From DATLZB01 sp035574175 (GTDB lineage: Bacteria; Pseudomonadota; Alphaproteobacteria; Rhizobiales; Hyphomicrobiaceae), in NCBI GenBank assembly GCA_035574175.1, contig DATLZB010000158.1, positions 1 to 64,000 of the forward strand: a stretch of DNA of 64,000 nt. Direction: 5' to 3'. How positions within the stretch are numbered: position 1 is the first letter of the stretch; each line of letters begins with the position of its first letter. Both the position numbers and the translations under genes were made by a program. This document shows positions 1 to 8,998 of the stretch, piece after piece. A model generated the notes under the pieces. That model had not been told where the DNA came from. It did not search any database and worked only from the letters and a program-made list of their open reading frames with translations.

Positions 1-31
1 AAGTTGGTGAACCACCGGGAGGCTGCTCAAC

Positions 32-646
32 GTGTTCATTTCGGATGCCGACCGCAAGCGCATCGCGGATGCGATCGCGGCTGCTGAACGTGCCACGAGC
101 GGCGAGATCATCGCGGTCGTTGCTGCGGAAAGCGCCAGCTATCTGTCGGTACCGTTCCTTGCCGCCTCGGTAGTCGCGCTGGCGGTGCCGTGGCCGCTCA
201 TCTTTTTCACCTGGTTCTCAGTGCAGGGCATCTATGCCCTGCAGCTGGCCGCGTTCGCGGCGGTCTTCGCGCTGGCCCTGCCGCGCCCGATCCGCTTCAG
301 ACTGGTGCCGCGCTCGATCCTTATCCAGCGGGCCCACCGGCGCGCGGTCGAGCAGTTCCTGGCGCAAAATCTGCACACCACGGAGGGGCGTACCGGCGTG
401 CTGATCTTCGTGTCGGTGGCCGAGCGCTACGCGGAGATCCTGGCCGATGCGGCGATCCACACCAAGGTCAATGCCGGCATCTGGCAGCAGATCGTCGACG
501 GGCTGACGCAGGCCATCGGTCAAGGCCGGGCCGCCGACGGCTTCATCGGCGCCGTCGAGGCCATCGGTCGGATGCTCGCAGAGCACTTCCCGCCGGGCAG
601 CGCGGACCGGGCTGAGCTGCCCAACCATCTGATCGTGCTCGATTAG
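32..646 (+). CDS. TPM-domain membrane protein
   Basis: A 204-residue protein of the TPM type (TLP18.3/Psb32/MOLO-1 fold). The N-terminus (DADRKRIADAIAAAERATSGEI) matches the usual first helix and strand of TPM proteins. Two hydrophobic segments at about residues 40-60 and 68-87 look like a transmembrane hairpin, followed by a soluble half with a GVLIFVSVAERYAEIL segment typical of the family. The start is a GTG preceded by GGGAGG at about 17-22. TPM proteins often occur in pairs; a partner could lie left of the window. The molecular role of the bacterial family is poorly defined, so only the family is called. Confidence 0.8.
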   Translation: MFISDADRKRIADAIAAAERATSGEIIAVVAAESASYLSVPFLAASVVALAVPWPLIFFTWFSVQGIYALQLAAFAAVFALALPRPIRFRLVPRSILIQRAHRRAVEQFLAQNLHTTEGRTGVLIFVSVAERYAEILADAAIHTKVNAGIWQQIVDGLTQAIGQGRAADGFIGAVEAIGRMLAEHFPPGSADRAELPNHLIVLD

Positions 647-751
647 CGTGCCGACCGGCGGCCGCCTTTCCCTGGCCGGCCACCGCTGCTATATGCGTGT
701 CGCACAGCGCGCTCACGTGCGCGGCGTGCAACCTGCGACAAGGAGACCGCC

Positions 752-2248
752 ATGGCCCAAAGCCCGCTCGACCTGGACTTTGGGATCGGGCTGACGTTCG
801 ACGACGTGCTGCTGGTGCCACAGGCCTCCGAGGTACTGCCCGGCGAGGTCGACGTCAGCACGCGCATCACCAAGACCGTGGCGCTCAAGATCCCGATCGT
901 CTCCTCGGCCATGGACACTGTGACCGAGGCGCGCCTTGCGATCGCCATGGCCCAATCGGGCGGGATCGGCGTCATCCACCGCAATCTGTCGCCCGAAGCC
1001 CAGGCGAAAGAGGTCGAAACGGTCAAGAAGTTCGAGAGCGGTATGGTGGTCAATCCGCTGACCATCCATCCAACGGCCAAGCTTGAAGATGCCCTCAAGC
1101 TCATGCACGAGAACCGCATCTCCGGTGTGCCGGTGGTCGAGCCGGGCAAGGACGGCCGCGCGGGCAGGCTGGTCGGCATTCTCACGCATCGCGACGTGCG
1201 GTTCGCGACCAATCCCAGCACGCCGGTCTCGGAACTGATGACCAAGGAGCGGCTGATAACCGTTCGCTCCGGGGTCGATCGGGAGGAGGCCAAACGCCTG
1301 CTGCATCAGCACAGGATCGAGAAGCTGCTGGTCGTCGACGAGGCCTTCCGCTGCGTCGGTCTTATCACCGTCAAAGACATCGAAAAGGCAGCAAGTCATC
1401 CGGATGCCTGCAAGGATGAGGCGGGGCGTTTGCGGGTCGCTGCGGCAACGAGCGTGGGGGAGGAGGGCCACGAGCGCACCGAGCGACTGATCGCGGCGGG
1501 CTGCGACCTCATCGTGGTCGATACCGCACACGGCCACTCCAAGCGCGTGATCGAGGCGGTGGACCGCATCAAGCGGCTCTCCAACAGCACCCAGGTGATC
1601 GCCGGCAATGTGGCCACGGGCGAGGGCACCAAGGCGCTGATCGATGCGGGGGCCGATGCGGTCAAGGTCGGCATCGGCCCGGGGTCGATCTGCACGACCC
1701 GCATCGTCGCCGGGGTCGGCGTGCCGCAGCTTGCCGCCATCCTCGATTGCGTGGCGGCGGCGCGCAAGCACGGTATCCCGGTGATCGCCGACGGTGGGGT
1801 CCGATATTCCGGCGACATCACCAAAGCGATCGCAGCCGGCGCCGACTGCGTGATGATCGGTTCACTGCTCGCCGGCACGGACGAGAGCCCGGGCGAGACC
1901 TTCCTCTACCAGGGACGCACCTACAAGTCATACCGCGGCATGGGGTCGGTGGGGGCCATGGCCCGCGGCAGCGCCGACCGCTACTTCCAGCAGGAGGTGA
2001 AGGACACGCTCAAGCTCGTTCCCGAGGGGGTCGAGGGGCAAGTGCCCTACAAGGGGCCGGTCAAGACCGTGCTGCACCAGCTCGTCGGGGGCCTCAAGGC
2101 CGGCATGGGCTATGTCGGCGCGAGGAACCTTGCCGAACTGCAGGCGCGGGCCAAGTTCGTGCGCGTGTCGCCGGCGGCAGTTCGCGAGAGCCACACCCAC
2201 GGCATCTCGATGACGCGCGAGAGCCCGAACTATCCGGGCGGGGGCTGA
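752..2248 (+). CDS. guaB: IMP dehydrogenase
   Basis: Oxidises IMP to XMP with NAD+, the first committed step of guanine nucleotide synthesis, in the cytosol. The protein has 498 residues, the usual bacterial length. A TIM barrel is interrupted by a pair of CBS domains at about residues 100-213. The catalytic loop GPGSICTTR carries the nucleophile Cys314, and the flap region with YRGMGSVGAM is present. The start is set by AAGGAG about 6 bases upstream of the ATG. The next pathway enzyme, guaA, lies about 6.7 kb downstream on the same strand, not in the same operon. Confidence 0.98.
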   Translation: MAQSPLDLDFGIGLTFDDVLLVPQASEVLPGEVDVSTRITKTVALKIPIVSSAMDTVTEARLAIAMAQSGGIGVIHRNLSPEAQAKEVETVKKFESGMVVNPLTIHPTAKLEDALKLMHENRISGVPVVEPGKDGRAGRLVGILTHRDVRFATNPSTPVSELMTKERLITVRSGVDREEAKRLLHQHRIEKLLVVDEAFRCVGLITVKDIEKAASHPDACKDEAGRLRVAAATSVGEEGHERTERLIAAGCDLIVVDTAHGHSKRVIEAVDRIKRLSNSTQVIAGNVATGEGTKALIDAGADAVKVGIGPGSICTTRIVAGVGVPQLAAILDCVAAARKHGIPVIADGGVRYSGDITKAIAAGADCVMIGSLLAGTDESPGETFLYQGRTYKSYRGMGSVGAMARGSADRYFQQEVKDTLKLVPEGVEGQVPYKGPVKTVLHQLVGGLKAGMGYVGARNLAELQARAKFVRVSPAAVRESHTHGISMTRESPNYPGGG

Positions 2249-2333
2249 CTATCCGAGCGGGGGCCGAACGGGCGCACTCCATGGGCAACAACCTGCCGGA
2301 CCGGGCCCCGCTGGCCGTCGGATCGCTCCAGTC

Positions 2334-3629
2334 ATGAGGCCAGGTGCGCGGCTCAAAGCTGCCGTCGAGGTGCTGACCGACATCTTCGATCGCCACCGGC
2401 CCGCCGCCGAAGCGTTAGCCGATTGGGGGCGGGCCCATCGCTTCGCCGGCAGTGCCGACCGGGCGGCAATCGGAAACCTCGTCTACGACGTGCTGCGTCG
2501 TCGCCTGTCGCTTGCCGCGCGCATGGGGGAGGACACGCCGCGGGCGCTGGTCCTCGCGGCGGCGCCCACGGCTTTCGCGATGACGCCCGAGGCGGTGGCG
2601 CGGCTGGCCGACGGCTCGCCTCATGCGCTCGAGCCGCTCAGCGCGGCGGAACGGGCCGGACTTTCCCGTGAGGTTCGTGCGGATGCGCCCGATAACGTCA
2701 AGGGTGACTATCCCGACTGGCTCGCTCCCTCCTTCGCCCGCGCGTTCGGTGCTCGCGCGCCGGCCGAAGGGGCGGCGCTGGCCCGGCGGGCGCCCGTCGA
2801 CCTGCGGGTCAACACGCTCAAAGCGAGCCGAGAGAAGGTGCTCAGGGCGCTGTCCCGATTCGGGCCCGAGCCCACCCCGCTGTCGCCTGTGGGGGTGAGG
2901 CTCACCGCCCCGGAAGGCCCGGCGCGCGTGCCCAATGTCGAGGCAGAACCCGGGCACGGCAAAGGATGGTTTGAGGTGCAGGATGAAGGAAGCCAGGTTG
3001 CGGCCCTGATGTCGGGGGCCGCGCCACGCCTGCAGGTGCTCGACATCTGCGCCGGGGCCGGCGGCAAGACGCTCGCCATGGCGGCTGCCATGCAGAATAC
3101 CGGGCAGATCTACGCCTACGACGAAAGTCGCGTCCGGCTGAGGCCCATTTTCGAACGTTTGAGGCGGGCCGGGGTGCGCAACGCACAGGTGATCGCTGCC
3201 GGCGCGGAAGACCGTTTGAGTGCGCTGGGTCCGCGATTCGATGCGGTGCTCGTGGACGCTCCCTGCACCGGTTCGGGGGTGTGGCGTCGCCGGCCGGACG
3301 CAAAGTGGCGGGTAAAGCCTTCCAGCCTCGCCGAGCGCCAGGCGGAGCAGAGGCGGGTGTTGAGCCAGGCTCGCATGCTGGTGAAGCCGGGCGGGAGACT
3401 GACCTATGTCACCTGCTCGGTGCTGCCGGAGGAGAATGGCGACGTCGTCAGCTGGCTGCTCGAATCGTTTCCCGATCTTAGGCTCAAACCCTACGCCGAA
3501 ACATGGCGCGCGAGTTTCGGAACGGAGCCGCCGGCGTCCGCCGACGGCGCAGAGAGCAGCCTGCTGCTCACCCCGGCGAGCCACGGCACCGATGGGTTCT
3601 TCATCGCGACGTTCGAACGGGTCGGCTAG
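2334..3629 (+). CDS. RsmB/NOL1/NOP2/Sun-family rRNA (cytosine-5) methyltransferase
   Basis: SAM-dependent methyltransferase predicted to make m5C in 16S rRNA. The N-terminal third resembles the NusB-like region of RsmB. The SAM site is LDICAGAGGKT, the first conserved Cys lies in DAPCTGSGVW (Cys311), and the catalytic Cys361 lies in the TCS motif followed by LPEEN. Both cysteines of the m5C mechanism are therefore present. It follows guaB by 85 bases, so co-transcription is possible. The exact target base cannot be read from sequence, so the rsmB symbol is withheld. Confidence 0.9.
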   Translation: MRPGARLKAAVEVLTDIFDRHRPAAEALADWGRAHRFAGSADRAAIGNLVYDVLRRRLSLAARMGEDTPRALVLAAAPTAFAMTPEAVARLADGSPHALEPLSAAERAGLSREVRADAPDNVKGDYPDWLAPSFARAFGARAPAEGAALARRAPVDLRVNTLKASREKVLRALSRFGPEPTPLSPVGVRLTAPEGPARVPNVEAEPGHGKGWFEVQDEGSQVAALMSGAAPRLQVLDICAGAGGKTLAMAAAMQNTGQIYAYDESRVRLRPIFERLRRAGVRNAQVIAAGAEDRLSALGPRFDAVLVDAPCTGSGVWRRRPDAKWRVKPSSLAERQAEQRRVLSQARMLVKPGGRLTYVTCSVLPEENGDVVSWLLESFPDLRLKPYAETWRASFGTEPPASADGAESSLLLTPASHGTDGFFIATFERVG

Positions 3630-3828
3630 TGTCGCCCGCGCTCGTCACGATGGGTACTTTCGCAATTATCCCCAACTAGCCTCTTGCAAAGTGATCTCGC
3701 GATATTAAGTTGCGGCGCTGTTGAGGCCACAGGGGTCTCGGTCTTGGATGACTGGGCGGGCCGACGCCGGGTGAGGGTGCGGCCTCACGTCGGACGGTTC
3801 GGCGGCTCTCGGAGGACACTCGTCCATC

Positions 3829-5844
3829 ATGGCACCCGTTTCGAAGCCGAGGCGGCCTCGGCGCGCTTCAGCGCGCTCCTGCCTCGGTCCGGTCGCGGAC
3901 CTTGAGGCGCATCTGCCGGCCGAGTGGTGGCGCAGCCTGTTCAATGCGCTTTACGTAAAGACAGACGGCGACGTCGTCGAAAATCGTGAGAACACCCGCC
4001 GCGAGGTCGATTTCATTGTCGCCTCGGCGGCTATCCAGCCCCACAGCCACATCCTCGACCTGTGCTGCGGCCAGGGCCGGCACAGCCTCGAACTCGCCCG
4101 CCGCGGCTTTCGCAATGTCACCGGCGTCGATCGTTCGCGCTACCTGATCCGGCTGGCACGCAAGCGCGCCCAGACCGAGGGCCTCCAGGTCGTGTTCAAA
4201 GAAGGCGACGCGCGCAGCCCGCGGCTCACCGAGAACAGCTTCGACTGCGTCGCCATCATGGGCAACTCGTTCGGCTACTTCTCGAACAAGCAGGACGACG
4301 AGAAGGTGCTGACCGCAGTCGGGCGCCTGCTCAGGCCCTCCGGCCAGCTCGTGCTCGATATCACCGATGGCGCCTACATGGCCGAGCACTTCGAGCGGCG
4401 CTCCTGGGAGTGGATCGACGAGCACCACTTCGTGTGCCGCGAACGCTCAATCAGCCAGGACGGCGAACGGTTGATCAGCCGGGAGGTGATCGTCCACGAC
4501 GAGCTCGGTGTGATCGCCGACCAGTTCTATGCCGAACGGCTCTACACGCGGGAAGCGATCAGCAGGCTGCTTGAGAAGACCGGTTTCCGCAACGTGCGCC
4601 ATCACGGCCACACCGAGGCGCTGTCGGACCGCGATCAGGACCTCGGCATGATGGCCCGGCGCATCCTGCTCACGGCCGATGCGCCGCAACTGCCAGCCCG
4701 CAAGGCGCGCGGACGGCTGCAGGCGCTCGACGTCACGGTCATCCTCGGCGATCCTCGCCTGCCGGACCAGATCAAGCGCGGCGGTGTCTTCAACCCGGAA
4801 GACCTGGAAACCATCCGCAAGCTCAAGGATGCCCTCTCCGAGCTTTCCGGCTACCGCTTCCGCTATCTCGACAACCACACCACTCTGGAGCGGGATCTCG
4901 CCGGGCTTAGGACCGACCTCGTGCTCAATCTGTGCGACGAGGGGTTCAACAACGACGCCTTCAAAGAATTGCACGTGCCGGCCATGCTCGATGTGCTCGG
5001 TCTGCCCTACACGGGGGCGGGGGCGGCGGCGCTGGCGGCCTGCTACGACAAAGGGCTCGTCCGCGCGGTGGCGCAGTCTCTCGACGTGCCGGTGCCGCTC
5101 GAAACGTACGTGCGCCCCGGCGATCAGGGCGCGACGTTGCCGTCTGTGTTCCCGGCCATGCTCAAGCCCAACTACGGCGACAGCTCGGAGGGCATCACAA
5201 AGGAAGCGGTGGTGCGCAACACACGGGCACTGCTCGATTATCTGGAAAAGCTTAGGGCCCAGTTCCCCAAGCGGCCGATCCTGGTGCAGGAGTATCTGAC
5301 GGGACCGGAATACTCGGTCGGGCTGATCGGCAATCCCGACCAGGGCCTCAGAGCGCTGCCGATCCTGGAGGTCGATTATTCCCAGCTCGACCCGCAGCTG
5401 CCGAGGATCCTCGGCTACGAGTCAAAATGGGAGCCCGACAGCCCTTACTGGAAGCAGATCCGGTACGTTGAGGCCAATCTGCCCGACCATATCCAATCGC
5501 AGCTCATCGAATATGCTGCGCGGCTGTTCGAGCGGCTCGGCTGCCGCGACTACGCGCGCTTCGACATGCGGGCCGACGCCAAGGGGGAGATCAAGCTGCT
5601 CGAGGTGAACCCCAATCCGGGATGGTGCTGGGACGGCAAGCTCAACATCATGGCCGGGTTCGCCGGGATGCGATACTCGGAGCTGCTGCGGCAGATCCTG
5701 CAGGCGGCGGAGGAACGGCTCGGCATCGTGGCCAAGCCGCAACTGGCACTGGGGGCGCCCGCTAACGGCAACGGTCAGCACGCCGCGCCAGCCGGTCAGG
5801 CGGCAACGGCTCCGCCCTTGCCTCACGTGGCGGCGCGGTCGTAG
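3829..5844 (+). CDS. Fusion of SAM methyltransferase and D-Ala-D-Ala-ligase-like ATP-grasp enzyme
   Basis: A 671-residue two-domain protein of unknown substrate. Residues about 35-285 form a class I methyltransferase with SAM motif I ILDLCCGQGRH at 75-85. Residues about 300-645 form an ATP-grasp domain related to D-alanine-D-alanine ligase: a phosphate-binding lysine region MLKPNYGDSSEG, ILVQEYLTGPEYSVG, an omega-loop-like YESKWEPDSPYW segment, and the metal-binding LLEVNPNPGW motif with Glu592 and Asn594. The Ddl N-terminal GG-S-E motif is absent, so the amino substrate probably differs from D-Ala. A low-complexity Ala/Gly/Pro tail ends the protein. GGAGGA lies 12 bases before the ATG, a long spacing, so the start is moderately sure. 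Presumed activity (inference): methylation and ATP-driven amide ligation on one small molecule or peptide. Confidence 0.85.
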   Translation: MAPVSKPRRPRRASARSCLGPVADLEAHLPAEWWRSLFNALYVKTDGDVVENRENTRREVDFIVASAAIQPHSHILDLCCGQGRHSLELARRGFRNVTGVDRSRYLIRLARKRAQTEGLQVVFKEGDARSPRLTENSFDCVAIMGNSFGYFSNKQDDEKVLTAVGRLLRPSGQLVLDITDGAYMAEHFERRSWEWIDEHHFVCRERSISQDGERLISREVIVHDELGVIADQFYAERLYTREAISRLLEKTGFRNVRHHGHTEALSDRDQDLGMMARRILLTADAPQLPARKARGRLQALDVTVILGDPRLPDQIKRGGVFNPEDLETIRKLKDALSELSGYRFRYLDNHTTLERDLAGLRTDLVLNLCDEGFNNDAFKELHVPAMLDVLGLPYTGAGAAALAACYDKGLVRAVAQSLDVPVPLETYVRPGDQGATLPSVFPAMLKPNYGDSSEGITKEAVVRNTRALLDYLEKLRAQFPKRPILVQEYLTGPEYSVGLIGNPDQGLRALPILEVDYSQLDPQLPRILGYESKWEPDSPYWKQIRYVEANLPDHIQSQLIEYAARLFERLGCRDYARFDMRADAKGEIKLLEVNPNPGWCWDGKLNIMAGFAGMRYSELLRQILQAAEERLGIVAKPQLALGAPANGNGQHAAPAGQAATAPPLPHVAARS

Positions 5845-6011
5845 CCGCGCAAGCTTCAGCGCGTTTTGCGCGCCTTGCAGCAGGAGCGTCAACCCCCGGT
5901 GTCGGTGCGAACCGGCCCGTGCTGAGACGCTTGACAAGCGATCTTTGACGGCGCTGCAATCGCATGCCCACGGGCCGCCGCCCGTGGAGAATAACATTTC
6001 GGGAGGATGCC

Positions 6012-7358
6012 ATGGGACGCAAACGCGAGAGATCGCTCGCTGAGCTGTACGCGGATGATCCCGAGCGCGCAGACGGCGTCGTGTTCGGGCGCAGGACGGG
6101 TGTTTCGCGGCGCGGTTTTCTCGGTGGTGCCGGCTACGCCGCGATGAGCGCGGCGGTCGGCGGGCCCATCGTCTACGGGGCAAGCATGCCGAGCGGGCTC
6201 GTGCCGGCCGCACTGGCGCAGGATGCGGCGAAGGCGCCGGCTGCGCCGAAGGGACCGCAGTATCTGAAATTTCCGGGCAAAGACCCCGGGCTCGTCGTGC
6301 TCGGGGAACGCCCGCTGGTGGCGGAGACACCGGAGCATCTGCTCGACGACGAGACGACGCCGATTGCCAAGTTCTACATACGCAACAACGGGCAGATCCC
6401 GGAGCCGGTCAAGGACCCAGACGCCTGGAAACTCACGGTCGATGGCGAGGTCAATACCAAGCTCGAGCTGACGCTTGGCGAGATCAAAAAGCGCTTCAAG
6501 CCACGTACCTACCGCATGGTGCTCGAGTGCGGCGGCAACGGGCGGTCGTTCTTCACCCCGCAAGCGAGCGGCAACCAGTGGACCAACGGCGGTGCCGGCT
6601 GTGCGGAGTGGACGGGTATTCCGCTGTCTGACGTGCTCAAGGCGGCCGGGCTCAAGTCAACGGCGGTCTATACCGCGCATTATGGTACCGATCTACATCT
6701 GTCCGGCGATGCCACGAAGCCGACATTGTCGCGCGGCGTGCCGATCAAGAAGGCGATGGATCAGCACTCGATGCTGGTGTGGGCCATGAACGGCGAGCCG
6801 TTGCCCAACATCCACGGTGGGCCGGTGCGCCTCGTCATTCCCGGCTGGCCGGGCTCGGCCTCGCACAAGTGGCTCAGCCGCATCTGGATCAGGGACAAGG
6901 AACATGACGGTCCCGGCATGACCGGTACCTCCTACCGCGTTGCCATCAAGCCGATGGTGCCCGGATCGAAGGCCGATGCCGCCAACTTCAAGATCCTGGA
7001 ATCGATGCCGGTTCGGAGCATCATCACCAATCCCTCGAACGGCACCAAACTGGCCGCCGGCACGCGGGAGGTAAAGCTGCGGGGCGCGGCCTGGGACGGC
7101 GATGCGGAGGTTCGCCGTGTCGATCTGTCGGTCGACTACGGCGCCACCTGGCAGAGTGCGACACTTGCCAAGCCCAAGAACCGCTACGACTGGCGGCGCT
7201 GGACGGCGAGTCTCAAGTTGCCGAGCGACGGCTACTACGAGTTCTGGGCACGGGCTACCGACTCGCAGGGCCGCATGCAGCCGCACATCGCCGGCAACTG
7301 GAACCCGAGCGGCTACGGCGGCAACCCGATGCACCGCATCGCGGTGTTGATCGGCTAG
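6012..7358 (+). CDS. Periplasmic sulfite dehydrogenase, molybdopterin subunit (SorA/SoxC-like)
   Basis: Molybdopterin oxidoreductase of the sulfite-oxidase fold, predicted to oxidise sulfite (or a sulfane-sulfur intermediate) in the periplasm. A twin-arginine signal SRRGFLGG lies at residues 32-39. The Mo-ligating cysteine is Cys173 in LECGGNGR. The dimerisation domain occupies the C-terminal third (VDLSVDYGATW). The start at 6012 is set by GGGAGG at 6001-6006; an in-frame ATG at 5964 lacks such a site. The adjoining c-type cytochrome gene matches the SorAB arrangement, where electrons pass from Mo to heme c. SoxC is an alternative, but no sox genes are seen here. Confidence 0.88.
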   Translation: MGRKRERSLAELYADDPERADGVVFGRRTGVSRRGFLGGAGYAAMSAAVGGPIVYGASMPSGLVPAALAQDAAKAPAAPKGPQYLKFPGKDPGLVVLGERPLVAETPEHLLDDETTPIAKFYIRNNGQIPEPVKDPDAWKLTVDGEVNTKLELTLGEIKKRFKPRTYRMVLECGGNGRSFFTPQASGNQWTNGGAGCAEWTGIPLSDVLKAAGLKSTAVYTAHYGTDLHLSGDATKPTLSRGVPIKKAMDQHSMLVWAMNGEPLPNIHGGPVRLVIPGWPGSASHKWLSRIWIRDKEHDGPGMTGTSYRVAIKPMVPGSKADAANFKILESMPVRSIITNPSNGTKLAAGTREVKLRGAAWDGDAEVRRVDLSVDYGATWQSATLAKPKNRYDWRRWTASLKLPSDGYYEFWARATDSQGRMQPHIAGNWNPSGYGGNPMHRIAVLIG

Positions 7359-7373
7359 CTCGACCGACGTTCC

Positions 7374-7739
7374 ATGCGGGCAAGCCGGCCGGCCATAGTT
7401 CTCGCAGGCGCCGCCATTGCGGCGCTTGCCTTCGCGGCAGCGCCGGTTCTGGGCCAGGGCCAGTTCACGCCTACACCGGAGACGCCCGAACAGTTTCCCG
7501 ACGGTCCCCATCGGGAGGAAGCGTTTTACTTCTGCTCGGCTTGCCACGGCTTCAAGATCGTGGCCGCGCAGGGCATGTCGCGCGAGCGCTGGGACGAGCG
7601 GCTGACGTGGATGACGCAGAACCACAACATGCCGAAGCTCGAAGGCGCAGAGCGCGAAAAGATGCTCGACTACCTCTCGACAGCCTTTCCGGAGCGGCGG
7701 CAGCCCGGCGGCTGGAAGAACCCGTTCGCGCCCAAGTGA
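7374..7739 (+). CDS. Small c-type cytochrome, electron acceptor of the sulfite dehydrogenase (SorB-like)
   Basis: A 121-residue exported protein with an N-terminal signal peptide (hydrophobic residues 7-26, cleavage near VLGQG) and one heme-c site CSACH at residues 54-58. Downstream methionines (TWMTQNHNMPKL) could supply the second axial ligand. It begins 15 bases after the molybdopterin subunit and is almost certainly co-transcribed with it. SorB subunits are small monoheme cytochromes passing electrons from sulfite to cytochrome c oxidase. Its stop codon directly abuts the stop of the convergent gene, with no spacer. Confidence 0.85.
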   Translation: MRASRPAIVLAGAAIAALAFAAAPVLGQGQFTPTPETPEQFPDGPHREEAFYFCSACHGFKIVAAQGMSRERWDERLTWMTQNHNMPKLEGAEREKMLDYLSTAFPERRQPGGWKNPFAPK

Positions 7740-7976
7740 TCAGGCGACCGCGTTCAAGCAGCACTTCTTGTACTTCTTGCCCGAGCCGCAGGGACAGGGC
7801 TCGTTGCGGCCGACCTTCTTGTGGGCGCGCACGAAGGGCGCCGACGGGCCGTGATGATGGTGGTGGTGATGATGGTCGTGATCGTGGGCGCAATGAGGGC
7901 CATGCACGTGCTCGGCCTCAAGGCCATGGGGCTCGTGAGCGGGCGCGGATTGGGACTTTGGGCTTGGTGCGCTCAT
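7740..7976 (-). CDS. His-rich SEC-C metal-binding motif protein
   Basis: A 78-residue protein made of an N-terminal His-rich region and a C-terminal SEC-C zinc motif. Residues 31-42 read H-D-H-D followed by eight histidines, with further His at 14, 17, 23, 25 and 28. The SEC-C motif is CPC at 61-63 and CC at 72-73 with an intervening GSGKKYKK, as in the C-terminal tail of SecA. The His block suggests nickel, zinc or cobalt binding or storage (inference). The gene lies 55 bases downstream of pcm on the same strand and may share its transcript. It converges on the cytochrome gene with zero spacing. Confidence 0.82.
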   Translation of the reverse strand: MSAPSPKSQSAPAHEPHGLEAEHVHGPHCAHDHDHHHHHHHHGPSAPFVRAHKKVGRNEPCPCGSGKKYKKCCLNAVA

Positions 7977-8031
7977 GCGTGCGGTCCTTCTGACCGCCGC
8001 AACATAAGCAGAGTTCCCGCTCGGCGCCAGC

Positions 8032-8829
8032 TCACTTCGTCCCTTCGCTGTTCGCCTTCTCGCTTCGCGTCAGAGGAACGAAACGGACGGGGATGACGCG
8101 GGAGGTGGTCGTCGTGGTGCCGTCGGGGGCCTTGGTCACCACGATCAGGTGCTGGAGCACGTCGCCCACCGGTATCACGAGCCGTCCGCCCGGCTTCAAC
8201 TGGGAGACGAGCGCCGGCGGTACGTGAGTCGGCGCGGCGGTGACGATGATGGCGTCGAAAGGCGCGCGCTCCTCCCATCCCTGATAGCCGTCGCCGATCC
8301 TGGTCACCACGTTCTTGTAACCGAGCCGTGCCAGCGTCTCGGCCGCCCTGAGGCCCAGCTCGGGCAGGATCTCGATGGTGTAGACCTCGCGTGCCAGGAC
8401 CGACAGCACGGCGGCCTGGTAGCCGGAGCCGGTGCCGATCTCGAGCACGCGGTCGGTGGGCTTCACCTGCATAAGCTCGGTCATCAGCGCCACGATGTAG
8501 GGCTGGGAGATGGTCTGGCCACTGCCGATGGGAAGGGGCCGATTGGCATAGGCGAGGTGTGAGACTTCAGGGGGCACGAACTCGTGGCGCGGCACCGTGG
8601 CAAGCGCCTCCATCACGCGAGGGCTGAAGCCGCCGGGCCCGATGCCGGCGCCGATAGAGGCCGCCATCTCCTCGATGGCCGCCACCATCTGCCGGCGCTC
8701 TGCGGCACGGTCCGCTTCGGCGGCCGATGCCGAGGCAGAGAGAAGTCCCGACGCCAGCACAAGAACGAGCCCGCCGAACACAATGGCACAGTGCCGGCGG
8801 CTCGGAGCGGCAGGAGCGAGCGGGCGCAT
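8032..8829 (-). CDS. pcm: Exported protein-L-isoaspartate O-methyltransferase
   Basis: Repairs damaged Asp/Asn residues by methylating L-isoaspartyl groups with SAM. The SAM motif EIGTGSGYQ is at residues 130-138, and the family motif GSGQTISQPYIVA is present just upstream. I start it at the ATG at 8829 (an adjacent ATG at 8832 is equivalent), because the longer reading frame to 9051 would overlap the divergent guaA. This start gives an N-terminal signal peptide: RR at 11-12, a hydrophobic core at about 16-30 and an Ala-rich cleavage region ending near ASAAEA. An exported Pcm differs from the cytosolic enterobacterial form, although periplasmic or secreted forms are known. Confidence 0.9.
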   Translation of the reverse strand: MRPLAPAAPSRRHCAIVFGGLVLVLASGLLSASASAAEADRAAERRQMVAAIEEMAASIGAGIGPGGFSPRVMEALATVPRHEFVPPEVSHLAYANRPLPIGSGQTISQPYIVALMTELMQVKPTDRVLEIGTGSGYQAAVLSVLAREVYTIEILPELGLRAAETLARLGYKNVVTRIGDGYQGWEERAPFDAIIVTAAPTHVPPALVSQLKPGGRLVIPVGDVLQHLIVVTKAPDGTTTTTSRVIPVRFVPLTRSEKANSEGTK

Positions 8830-8998
8830 CATATCGCCCAACACTGCTCGAATCGGGCCGTTCCACCACTTCTGGTATAGAGAACCTGCACCGCTTTCTC
8901 CCTCGGCGTCATCCAAGACTATCACTTCAGCAATGTAAGGTGGGAACGTGGCAATCACCGCTGTTGCCGGCGGCATGGGAGTATCGTAACCCCACTCC

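Noticed and set aside
5964..6011. Earlier ATG for the sulfite dehydrogenase subunit
   Set aside because: GGGAGG directly before 6012 and the twin-arginine signal length favour the later start.
7850..7890. Simple GTG/GAT triplet repeat
   Set aside because: It encodes the His tract of the SEC-C protein, so it is not an independent repeat element.
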